Below, in pieces: positions 52,861 through 61,863 of a DNA stretch of 64,000 nucleotides (its first letter is position 1; every line of letters begins with the position of its first letter). Below the pieces are notes generated by a model. The model was not told the origin of the DNA. It saw only the letters and a list, made by a program, of their open reading frames with translations, and did not search any database. The translations under genes were made by a program, and so were the position numbers. The stretch lies in contig NZ_MLBF01000013.1 in the NCBI RefSeq assembly GCF_001936615.1, positions 41,975-105,974 on the forward strand, written 5' to 3'. This DNA comes from Desulfosporosinus metallidurans (GTDB taxonomy: Bacteria > Bacillota > Desulfitobacteriia > Desulfitobacteriales > Desulfitobacteriaceae).

Positions 52861-53559
52861 TTAAATTTCTGGGAAAAAGGCTTTCCGGCTCTGATATGTC
52901 TGTTTAGATTCATCGCTTTGAGAGTTTGGAAGTACGGTCACCATTTCACACTGTCTATTGAGAAGTACCTCTACAAATTTAAGGTTCCCTTTTTCCTCGG
53001 AATATATTTTATCGAATTTTTCACAAGCCTCATGAACATGTCGCCGGTACTTGTCAAGTTCATAACAACCATTATCAATTAAAGTGAAATGAGTATAGTT
53101 CTTATACATAAGCTTAGAAACTTTCCAGCCCTTTTTCTCTCCATACGTCTCAATGTATTTCTTACTCGAACTCAACGGATCTTCGCCTGCATCAATCCAG
53201 TTCTTGTTCAAGTAAAAAGTTCCTATTTTTTCAGTCTGAATAGCCTTAAACCTTTCCATTGATCCTAATATGACCGGGATACAATCATCAACATCCGGAT
53301 AAATAAGAGTTAGAGTTTGGGAAGAGATTCCCTTTAGGGCCCCTCCACAGTTCCCTAAGAATAAGAGGACAATTTCCCCAGGTTTCAAATATGTTTCAGC
53401 ATCTCGAATCTTTTCCAGAACTCTTTGATGTAGTGTATCTGGGACGTTATGCAAAGCTTGCTCAATCCATAGAATATTAACCGTTATTGAATCTTTGAAG
53501 GCTTCTAGCTCACCCTTGAATACCTCACAAGCGATAATGAGTTTAATGCTTTTATCCAC
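52861..53559 (-). CDS. DUF1638-family protein, copy 2
   Basis: 232 residues, paralogous to copy 1: IVLLFLGNCGGALKGI, DVDDCIPVILGSMERF and GTFYLNKNWIDAGEDPLSSS. A conserved Cys follows Asp in DDCI/HDCI in both, and another lies in the G-x-C segment, which could bind metal or corrinoid (inference). GGGAGGAAG eight bases before the GTG at 53559 fixes the start, removing 20 residues from the longest ORF. A terminator just upstream (53602-53633) separates it from the BCCT gene. Confidence 0.82.
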   Translation of the reverse strand: MDKSIKLIIACEVFKGELEAFKDSITVNILWIEQALHNVPDTLHQRVLEKIRDAETYLKPGEIVLLFLGNCGGALKGISSQTLTLIYPDVDDCIPVILGSMERFKAIQTEKIGTFYLNKNWIDAGEDPLSSSKKYIETYGEKKGWKVSKLMYKNYTHFTLIDNGCYELDKYRRHVHEACEKFDKIYSEEKGNLKFVEVLLNRQCEMVTVLPNSQSDESKQTYQSRKAFFPEI

Positions 53560-53601
53560 CGAATCTTCCTCCCGGCTCTTGCTGAATTCTAATTGTAGGA
53601 A

Positions 53602-53633
53602 AGAACACCCAAGTTTCACAAACCTGGGCGTTC
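53602..53633 (-). terminator. terminator after the first BCCT gene
   Basis: AGAAC-CCCA-GTTT / AAAC-TGGG-GTTCT stem with a TTCTTTCC minus-strand tail. It lies between the BCCT stop and the start of DUF1638 copy 2. Confidence 0.75.
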
Positions 53634-53690
53634 TCTCTTTCTATGGATTGGGATTGGGATTATTATTGTTATTGAAATCCCACAATCTTT

Positions 53691-55193
53691 CTAGCCTAAA
53701 GGCTTCTCTTGCGCAAGTGCTTTGTAAATGCTGAAACACATAGCTATCATAATCAACATGAAGGGGAATGCTGCGACAATAGAAACTGTTTGCAAGATCG
53801 ATAATACTGCGGTGCCGCCGCCGACTAGAATCAAGATGATGGTGAAAGCACCCTGTATGATACCCCAGAAGCTACGCAGATTCTTGCCAGGGTCCATGTC
53901 GCCATTGGAAGTCAGCATCGCTAGTACATAGGTTGCGGAATTCGCAGCACCTATAAAAGAGGCAATGATGAGCAAGATTGCTAAAGGAGCGGTGATTGAA
54001 TACAACGGTAACTGTTTCAGTAAGGCGAAAAAGGCAGTAGTGTACTCTGTTTTAACAGCGGCCTGGATGGCTCCATTAGCGAGCTTATCCAGGTTGAAAG
54101 CAGCACCGCCGTAAATCGATAACCATATCATGGAGAATCCAGAAGGCAATAACGTAACTGCCAAGATGAATTGACGAATAGTACGACCCTTGGAGACCCG
54201 GGCCACAAATTGTCCAACGAACGGAGCCCAGGCAATCCACCATGCCCAGTAGAACACAGTCCACCCCTTCAGCCAGTCGATATTACCCATCCACAAGGTC
54301 TGTTGGACAAAGTTTTGCAAGTAGGCGCCAAGAGTATCTGTGAAGTTATTCAGGATTAAGACCATACCTCCAAACAAGAAGATGAACACCATGAAGCCGA
54401 TTGAAAGCCATACCTTAATGTTGGCAGCAAACTGCATAGCCTTATGCAGACCGGAGATTGTCGCTAGAGTGAAGAGGACCGTCATTACTGCAATGACTAT
54501 AGAGATGGTCGTGGGCGTCGCCTGAATTCCCCAGATATATTGCATCCCTGTGGCTATCTGGCTAGAGCCGAGACCCAAGCTCGTGGCTACCCCGAACACT
54601 GTGGCAAACACTGCCAAGATGTCAATCGCTTTGCCGATCGGTCCGTAAATTCGGTCGCCAAGCAGTGGATAAAAAGCAGAACTAATTAGGAAGGGCAGAT
54701 CCTTGCGGAATTGAAAGTAGGCCAGAGCTAGGCCTGCAATTGCGAAGATTACCCAAGGGTGGATACCCCAGTGAAAAAATACAATTCGCATGGCAGTACG
54801 CATGGATTCGGGAGTAGCACCCTTACCCATCGGCGGAGTCAGGTAATGCATCATCGGCTCAGCAACCGACCAGAACACGAGGCCGATACCCATACCTCCA
54901 CCGAACAACATCGAAAACCACTGAAAATTACTGAACTCAGGCTTGTCGTCGTCTTTTCCTAGCTTGATATTACCAAAACGACTAAACGCAATTCCGAAAA
55001 TGAAAACCACAAAAAAGGCAACCGATAAAAGGTATAGCCAGCCGAAATCAGTCGTTAAAAATGCAAACGTATCATTGGCAACTTTTCCCATTTCCTTAGG
55101 AAGGAACATTCCGAAAATTACAAACAAAACAATGATGACCGAAGAGATATACATAACGCTACGATTTGTTGTTGAATCCTTACCCTTGCTCAT
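53691..55193 (-). CDS. BCCT-family betaine/carnitine/choline transporter, copy 1
   Basis: 500 residues, 12 hydrophobic helices. The aromatic substrate-box signature YWAWWIAWAPFVGQFVARVSKG and the GMGIGLVFWSVAEPMMHY loop place it in the BCCT family of Na+/H+-coupled quaternary-amine symporters. It follows the mtgA-mttB-mtgC operon and is 60-70% similar by eye to the second copy at 58918. The start at 55193 lies 11 bases after AAAGGAG; two in-frame ATG codons upstream sit in or too near that site. Confidence 0.94.
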   Translation of the reverse strand: MSKGKDSTTNRSVMYISSVIIVLFVIFGMFLPKEMGKVANDTFAFLTTDFGWLYLLSVAFFVVFIFGIAFSRFGNIKLGKDDDKPEFSNFQWFSMLFGGGMGIGLVFWSVAEPMMHYLTPPMGKGATPESMRTAMRIVFFHWGIHPWVIFAIAGLALAYFQFRKDLPFLISSAFYPLLGDRIYGPIGKAIDILAVFATVFGVATSLGLGSSQIATGMQYIWGIQATPTTISIVIAVMTVLFTLATISGLHKAMQFAANIKVWLSIGFMVFIFLFGGMVLILNNFTDTLGAYLQNFVQQTLWMGNIDWLKGWTVFYWAWWIAWAPFVGQFVARVSKGRTIRQFILAVTLLPSGFSMIWLSIYGGAAFNLDKLANGAIQAAVKTEYTTAFFALLKQLPLYSITAPLAILLIIASFIGAANSATYVLAMLTSNGDMDPGKNLRSFWGIIQGAFTIILILVGGGTAVLSILQTVSIVAAFPFMLIMIAMCFSIYKALAQEKPLG

Positions 55194-55308
55194 GGATAGC
55201 ATTACTCCTTTCATAACTTTACTTATAAATTCGATTGTATTCTAAGCCTGGTGCGTGAAGTCAGCAAACTTTAGAACTACCACTGATAAAGATTAATTGC
55301 AGAAAGAA

Positions 55309-55358
55309 ATCCTAGGGACTTTAAAAGGAAAGATCAATAATTATAAGGTCCCTAGGAT
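55309..55358 (-). terminator. terminator of the mtg operon
   Basis: Perfect 11-bp stem ATCCTAGGGAC / GTCCCTAGGAT around a 28-base loop with further pairing. The minus-strand tail is TTTCTTTCT. It lies 46 bases past the mtgC stop. Confidence 0.8.
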
Positions 55359-55403
55359 TCAACTTCTTTAAGCAACAGCCTATATCAGCATTAGTTGAAC
55401 AAC

Positions 55404-56051
55404 TTATTTAGCGAGAAGACGTCCGGCAAGTTCGACCGCTTCGTCAGCAGTTTCTGCCCACCCGTCTGCTCCGATTTCATCGGCCCATAATTGGCTGGTT
55501 GGTCCACCACCGACAAATACTTTGAACTTATCTCTAAGATTATGCTCTTTTAAATAATCAACGAGTTGCTTTTGCCCGACCATAGTTGTCGTCAGGAGGG
55601 CACTTGCACCGATAATATCTGCACCGACTTCTTGGGCCTTTGATACAAAATCTTCGGCTTTTATATCCGTACCTAAATCAAACACTTTATACCCTGCTGC
55701 TGTAAACATAGCACCTGTAATATTCTTGCCGATGTCGTGAATATCACCTGCTACTGTACCTAAGACAATCTTACCTTTGCTTTCCCCTTCACTCATACCT
55801 AATTTGGCGATTTCTGGCTCCAAAAGAGCTAACCCGACTTTCATGGCCTCAGCTGACATCATAACATCCGGTAGGAAGGCTTCCCCAACTTTCCAAGCCT
55901 CACCTATAACTTCAATTCCCTTGATCAAACCAAGTTGAACAGCGTCAACAGGATTAATTCCTTCATCAATTACTTTTTGCGAGGATTCACTAACGATATC
56001 TTCATCACCATCAATTACTGCTTGTTTTAATTCTGCAAATAGTTCACTCAT
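55404..56051 (-). CDS. mtgC: corrinoid protein MtgC-like
   Basis: 215 residues. A helical cap plus B12-binding domain with DIHDIG (His105 lower ligand), GASALLTTTMVG and FVGGGPTS. It shuttles the methyl group from the MttB-like enzyme to MtgA. GGAGG is eight bases before the ATG at 56051; a TTG two codons upstream is less likely. It is the third gene of the operon and is closely similar to the corrinoid protein at 49521. Confidence 0.93.
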   Translation of the reverse strand: MSELFAELKQAVIDGDEDIVSESSQKVIDEGINPVDAVQLGLIKGIEVIGEAWKVGEAFLPDVMMSAEAMKVGLALLEPEIAKLGMSEGESKGKIVLGTVAGDIHDIGKNITGAMFTAAGYKVFDLGTDIKAEDFVSKAQEVGADIIGASALLTTTMVGQKQLVDYLKEHNLRDKFKVFVGGGPTSQLWADEIGADGWAETADEAVELAGRLLAK

Positions 56052-56102
56052 TCTCAATTCCTCCAGTTTTAATAAAATAGAGACGTATTAGAATATAATT
56101 GA

Positions 56103-57515
56103 TTAAGCTCGTTTAGCGATAAATTCCAATAGCTTTCTATCAATAGTTTCGTCTAGAGCCGGTGGCACATAATTAGCCAAAATCTCTTGCCATTTTCTAT
56201 TGGCCCTTTGGTTGGCATCCAACTTTTCCTTAGACCAGGATTCAAAAGCAGTCCTGTCACTCAATTGAGCCGTGCGGAACTCCCGTTTATGATTTTTCCG
56301 TGTATGCTTCTGTGTCAAGTAATGCCCACCCGGTCCAACTTTAGCGATCACATCAAAAGCCATTCCCTCTTCATCAAAGGTGAACCCTTTCATATAATGC
56401 AAGAGCATACCCGCCATTTCGTCGTCCATTATAAACTTTTCATAAGACATAGCCATAAAATATTGCAAAATTCCGGCAGTATGAAGAACAAAGTTGATAC
56501 CTGTGACACTGGCCGCCATCAGAGTCATCATCGATTCATAGCCTGCTTGAGCATCGACAATCTTAGAATCGTTCAAGCCGCCGCCTGATCGACTGGGGAC
56601 ACCATAAAAGCGAGCTAGTTGAGCACTGGCCGAAATAAATAACGCGCACTCAGGGCTACCGATGGAAAGGCTCCCACTATGCATGTCACTAAGCGCTGAG
56701 GTTGAACCGTATACAACAGGTGTTCCAGGATTAACAGATTGGGCAAGAGCAATTCCTGCCAATACTTCAGCGTTTTGCAGTGCTAATGTGCCTGCCAATG
56801 CCGCAGGTCCAGTTGAACCAGCCATAACCAAGGAAGCAATCACAACAGCTTGGCCAGCTTTCGCATAGGCCATCATGGCTCCTAACATTCTTCCATCATA
56901 TTTTAAAGGAGTTAACGAGTTTATGAGGGAAATAAGCACAGGTTTTTCCTTAATAACATCTTTACCACCAAAAAGGATGGACGCTATTTCGATAGAATCT
57001 TCAGCCCGTTCTCGACCCTCGGCACTACCCATAAAACACTTGTCCGAATTTTTTATGGAGCTATAGAGCATTTTTAGATGACGAACTTCATCCGGAATAT
57101 CCTGCGGTTCAGCCACTGTTCCACCTGTCATATGCAAGTTATTACTAGCCCCTGCTAATTTGACAAAGTTATCATAGTCCTGCATCGTGGTTTTACGACG
57201 ATTTCCATCAACATCATGAATGAAGGGAGCCCCATAGCCAGGCATATAAATGATATTATCTCCACCACAGACTAAATTGTGTTCTGGATTACGTGCATGT
57301 AGGGTGAATTTCGAAGGAGCCAATTTTACCTTAGCCTCAATAAATTCTCTCGTAAAATGAACACGGTTTCCTTCAACCTTTTGTCCCTCAGCTCTAAATA
57401 CCTCTAAAGCCGGTTCATATTCAAACTCCATACCGATCTCTTCGAGGATTTTCATGGTTTCATCATGAATCGCCGTTACTTGTTCCTCTGTCAAAACATC
57501 ATACTTACGTAACAT
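56103..57515 (-). CDS. MttB-superfamily quaternary-amine methyltransferase, non-pyrrolysine
   Basis: 470 residues of the COG5598 trimethylamine-methyltransferase superfamily. The frame is open throughout with no in-frame TAG, so it is the non-pyrrolysine type exemplified by glycine betaine:corrinoid methyltransferase MtgB of Desulfitobacterium; relatives act on proline betaine, carnitine or butyrobetaine. Features include GYGAPFIHDVDGNRRKTTMQDY, MTGGTVAEPQDIPDEV and SRSGGGLNDSKIVDAQAGYES. AAAGGGG before the ATG at 57515 sets the start. The substrate is most likely glycine betaine, judged only from context (BCCT genes, MtgA). Confidence 0.92.
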   Translation of the reverse strand: MLRKYDVLTEEQVTAIHDETMKILEEIGMEFEYEPALEVFRAEGQKVEGNRVHFTREFIEAKVKLAPSKFTLHARNPEHNLVCGGDNIIYMPGYGAPFIHDVDGNRRKTTMQDYDNFVKLAGASNNLHMTGGTVAEPQDIPDEVRHLKMLYSSIKNSDKCFMGSAEGRERAEDSIEIASILFGGKDVIKEKPVLISLINSLTPLKYDGRMLGAMMAYAKAGQAVVIASLVMAGSTGPAALAGTLALQNAEVLAGIALAQSVNPGTPVVYGSTSALSDMHSGSLSIGSPECALFISASAQLARFYGVPSRSGGGLNDSKIVDAQAGYESMMTLMAASVTGINFVLHTAGILQYFMAMSYEKFIMDDEMAGMLLHYMKGFTFDEEGMAFDVIAKVGPGGHYLTQKHTRKNHKREFRTAQLSDRTAFESWSKEKLDANQRANRKWQEILANYVPPALDETIDRKLLEFIAKRA

Positions 57516-57575
57516 TGCTAACACCCCTTTAACTGTTTTTAAAATTTACTCGTGGCGAATCCCCACCAAAGCTTT

Positions 57576-58535
<960 letters not shown>

Positions 58536-58747
58536 TCATCGTCGAGAATGCGGCTTTTCATATCCATCTCTAGTATTCCCTTTTGCTACAAACTATCTGG
58601 AACATTGGGAACTATACATTATCTACGTCCATTCCGCAATCCTGAGAAGTTCACCCCCTGTATATTAATGACATGATGCAATTTATTTGATTGACTTCCC
58701 CTGCATTTATAATAACACCATAGTTCTGCGCATTATCACTACAGTTA

Positions 58748-58766
58748 TGCTCGTTTTACTACATTT
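58748..58766 (-). promoter_or_regulatory. candidate activator-binding motif upstream of mtgA
   Basis: Plus-strand TGCTCGTTTTACTACATTT. It matches 60573-60591 upstream of the second BCCT gene at 17 of 19 positions. It lies about 250 bases before mtgA and just upstream of a TATTATA -10-like sequence. I propose it as the site of the PocR/AraC regulator (inference). Confidence 0.55.
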
Positions 58767-58858
58767 GAGTCAGGAAATGAAAATTCGGATTATTCATTCT
58801 TAGAGATAATTTTCACATTTTTAATTTGTTCAAACCACTTGGCTAAAGGAAATAAATA

Positions 58859-58892
58859 AAAGGGGCCCTACTACATTTAGTATGGGCCCCTT
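58859..58892 (-). terminator. terminator of the second BCCT gene
   Basis: AAGGGGCCC..CTA / AGT..GGGCCCCTT stem, tail TTTTATTTATTT on the minus strand, 25 bases past the stop. Confidence 0.9.
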
Positions 58893-58917
58893 AACGGAAG
58901 TCGGATAGGATACCTTC

Positions 58918-60423
58918 TTATACGGATTCTTCACGGAAAGCCTTTATTAGCGAAACCGCCATTGCAAACATGACAAACATGAACGGAAATGCTGTAGTGA
59001 TGGAGGCCGTTTGCAGCGCGCTCAGTCCGCCGGCTAGCATCAAGGCAATAGCAACAGCACCCTCAATCAAACCCCAAGTAATCTTTAACCCAGCTTTAGG
59101 GTTTAAATCCCCACCGGAAGTGAACATGGCCATAACAAAAGTCGCAGAATCCGCCGATGTAATAAAGAAGATCGCGATGATTAAGGTTGTCAGGATCGTT
59201 AAAACACCCGTAAGCGGGTAGTACTGGTACATGGCAAAAATGGCTGTACTTATATCTTTAGCTACTTGAGCAGCAATACCGCCATGTCGAACCACATCGA
59301 TATACAGCGCACTATTGCCCATGACTCCCATCCACACAAAACTCATCAAAGTCGGAGCAATGAGCACACCCAAGATAAACTCCCTTATGGATCGGCCTCT
59401 AGAAATTCGAGCAATAAAGGCACCAACAAATGGACCCCAGGCAATCCACCATGCCCAGTAGAAAATAGTCCACCCCCCTACCCAACCAGGATTAGTATTA
59501 AATGTATCGGCCCAAAAACTCATTTGAATAATGTTTTGAAGGTAAGACCCGATCGTTTCAGTAAAACCGTTAAGAATAAACCGAGTGGGTCCAACGATTA
59601 GCATAAAAGCTAAAATTATAATGAGTAATAGCATATTAGCGTTGCTAAGGAACTTAATTCCTTTTTCAATTCCAGTTACTGCAGATGTAATAAATAAGAT
59701 TGTAATCACAACTATAATCACGACAGTTGTCGTAGTACCAGTAGGTAGGCCATAGGCATAATTTAACCCAGTGGCAATCTGCATCGCCCCTAGTCCTAGA
59801 GATGTAGCAACCCCAAATATCGTTGCGAATACTGTCAGAATATCAACTAACTTGCCAATCCACCCGTTAATTCCCTTTTCTCCAAGTAATGGGTAAAGAG
59901 TGGAACTGACTAAAGCAGGTAAGCCTTTTCGGAACTGAAAATATGCCATACACAACCCCACAATGCCAAAAACACTCCAAGGATGCAAACCCCAATGAAA
60001 AAAGGTATAGCGCATTGCAGTTTGGGCTGATTGGATAGTATAAGGTTGACCGTAGGGAGGGATAGCATAGTGCGTTATTGGTTCAGCTACTCCCCAGAAG
60101 ACAAGGCCAATCCCCATACCAGCCGCAAAGAGCATCGCAAACCAGCTCCAAGTACTGTGCTCAGGCTTCTCACCATCTTTGCCTAGAGTAATGCTTCCGT
60201 ATTTACTTAACGCTATAAATATGGCAAAAAATAAAAAAGACGTCACGCCGATTAAATAACTCCAGCCGAAATTGTCCGTAATAAATTTCTGCACTGCACT
60301 GAACGTGTCACCCGCTTCTTGAGGCTGAAGTAGTGCCCAGAGAACAAACAAAACCATGATGATCGCAGAAATTGAAAAGATAGGACGATCAATTTTGCCG
60401 AATAAACTTCCTTTTGTACTCAT
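58918..60423 (-). CDS. BCCT-family betaine/carnitine/choline transporter, copy 2
   Basis: 501 residues, 12 hydrophobic helices with the signature FYWAWWIAWGPFVGAFIARI and GMGIGLVFWGVAEPITHYAIPP. It is a paralogue of the transporter at 53691, with the same topology and C-terminal GG-containing segment. AAGGAGGAG seven bases before the ATG sets the start. It is a single-gene unit with its own terminator and shares an upstream 19-base motif with mtgA, suggesting joint induction. Confidence 0.94.
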   Translation of the reverse strand: MSTKGSLFGKIDRPIFSISAIIMVLFVLWALLQPQEAGDTFSAVQKFITDNFGWSYLIGVTSFLFFAIFIALSKYGSITLGKDGEKPEHSTWSWFAMLFAAGMGIGLVFWGVAEPITHYAIPPYGQPYTIQSAQTAMRYTFFHWGLHPWSVFGIVGLCMAYFQFRKGLPALVSSTLYPLLGEKGINGWIGKLVDILTVFATIFGVATSLGLGAMQIATGLNYAYGLPTGTTTTVVIIVVITILFITSAVTGIEKGIKFLSNANMLLLIIILAFMLIVGPTRFILNGFTETIGSYLQNIIQMSFWADTFNTNPGWVGGWTIFYWAWWIAWGPFVGAFIARISRGRSIREFILGVLIAPTLMSFVWMGVMGNSALYIDVVRHGGIAAQVAKDISTAIFAMYQYYPLTGVLTILTTLIIAIFFITSADSATFVMAMFTSGGDLNPKAGLKITWGLIEGAVAIALMLAGGLSALQTASITTAFPFMFVMFAMAVSLIKAFREESV

Positions 60424-60572
60424 TCTTAGTCTCCTCCTTAATCATCCTCCTAAATCGAAGTAAGTAACTGATTCCAATAACTTAGAGATACATCAGGGTA
60501 GTATATGATCTTCCCAATCGAAGACCCTTTTCATCATAACATCTTTTCATTATCCTAAAAATGCCACAATAG

Positions 60573-60591
60573 TGCTCGTTTTGCTACGTTT
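60573..60591 (-). promoter_or_regulatory. candidate activator-binding motif upstream of the second BCCT gene
   Basis: Plus-strand TGCTCGTTTTGCTACGTTT. It is the partner of 58748-58766 (two differences), 150 bases before the BCCT start and in the same orientation relative to its gene. Confidence 0.55.
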
Positions 60592-60899
60592 ATGATGTTT
60601 TCCAAAGATTCTAACTACTCCTGATCCTGTAATTTCTCCTTAGAACTTCCTCCTTAGAGGATCTACAATGTCTCCGTCCATTACAGTACATTTATCACAC
60701 TTTTAATGGTTGGGATTCCAACTAATAGTTTATGTTAAAATTGAAGGCTTTCCCTTCACCCTTAGTTGTTAATTCCTGTAGGGCAGTCGTCCAATTTAGC
60801 AAAACAATTTACTGGATTTAACACCTAATATTATTCCATATTCTGATTCAATTATCTTCGTAGTCCGATTTGTGTTAGTTCTTTTTCTTTTTAGCCAAA

Positions 60900-60936
60900 A
60901 AACAACCTCTACCGTTTTAGATCAGTAGAGGTTGTC
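60900..60936 (-). terminator. terminator downstream of the MetH-activation-domain gene
   Basis: ACAACCTCTAC / GTAGAGGTTGT, an 11-bp stem. On the minus strand it is followed by TTTTTTGG. It is about 200 bases past the stop at 61133. Confidence 0.8.
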
Positions 60937-61132
60937 GGTTCAATCTTTTTTATTTCGATGGACCCAAAGCGCATCGATAACAAATGTATGCATTATTTGT
61001 CTTCTATTACGATCTTGATAACATGGGAAGAATATTAAATTTTCATGGATGCTGTGAATAGTTAAAACGTCCCTTCCATAAATCAAAAACGGTGATTTCT
61101 AGAACTTATTTAAGACGTCATTTCAATAAACG

Positions 61133-61816
61133 TTAATGCTTTATAAAACCTTCAGCATGCTCCTTATCATAGGGTGCTTTTCTGCTAGGACACTTCTCAC
61201 GGGGACACAATTGGCAGTTTTCAAAAGTTCCTTCTTTTGCAAATCGAATACCTGAAACAGTCTTCATCGGAAGCATGAGGTAACTATCTAAAATTTGAAC
61301 TCCAATCAACTCTTGTACATTACCTATTAGCTCAAATAGATGCCTTTGCTCGTTGATAGGCCAGTCAGCCAATGATCCAGGATTCATGTTGACGGCATGC
61401 CCTAGTCCAAACTCTTTTTCAAGATGCTCTTCAAACATTTGAATAGCCGAACGTAGTATTATTTCTAATATTGTATCTGCACAAAAACTAATAAAAAAAT
61501 CGTTAAATTGCTTAGACCAGACCTCTAACTCAGTTCCACAAGTAATAACATATGGAAAGACATTTGAATTTTCTTCTAGGTTAACTCGTAGAACATGACT
61601 AGTAAATTGGATTCCGTCGATAACAACAAAGTTATCTCCTTTAGCATCAATAATTGCTTTCTTATATGCTATTTTAGGTTTGGCAAGTAACTGAGCCTCA
61701 ACTGCCAACTTTTCTATTTCAGTAAAATAAATACTATCTTCTCCAATGTGTAGCTTCTTTTGGAGTTCTTCAATTTTTATTTCACACGGGATATTGTTTA
61801 GGACAACCGTATCCAT
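61133..61816 (-). CDS. stand-alone MetH-type activation domain protein with C-terminal Cys cluster
   Basis: 227 residues. It resembles the vitamin-B12-dependent methionine synthase activation (SAM-binding) domain: MNPGSLADWPINEQRHLFELIG and LMLPMKTVSGIRFA correspond to the MetH activation core. The C-terminus has CQLCPREKCP, a possible metal or Fe-S site. Without the rest of MetH it is likely to reactivate another corrinoid protein (inference). AAGGAAGGAG fixes the ATG at 61816; the longest ORF adds 34 residues that overlap the preceding gene. It follows the hydantoinase-like gene by 47 bases. Confidence 0.85.
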   Translation of the reverse strand: MDTVVLNNIPCEIKIEELQKKLHIGEDSIYFTEIEKLAVEAQLLAKPKIAYKKAIIDAKGDNFVVIDGIQFTSHVLRVNLEENSNVFPYVITCGTELEVWSKQFNDFFISFCADTILEIILRSAIQMFEEHLEKEFGLGHAVNMNPGSLADWPINEQRHLFELIGNVQELIGVQILDSYLMLPMKTVSGIRFAKEGTFENCQLCPREKCPSRKAPYDKEHAEGFIKH

Positions 61817-61863
61817 CAAGCATCTCCTTCCTTTGGAAAAGGAATTGCAAATACCAGCAAACC

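Larger units (their letters stand above)
60424..61132. other. long intergenic region upstream of the second BCCT gene
   Basis: About 700 bases. The BCCT-proximal part holds the 19-base shared motif (60573-60591); a terminator lies at 60900-60936. The segments 60600-60890 and 60940-61130 are AT-rich without ORFs or structure that I can support. Confidence 0.6.

Noticed and set aside
56103..57515. Pyrrolysine-containing trimethylamine methyltransferase (MttB proper)
   Set aside because: The frame has no in-frame TAG and no pyl genes are in the window; the non-pyrrolysine class fits.
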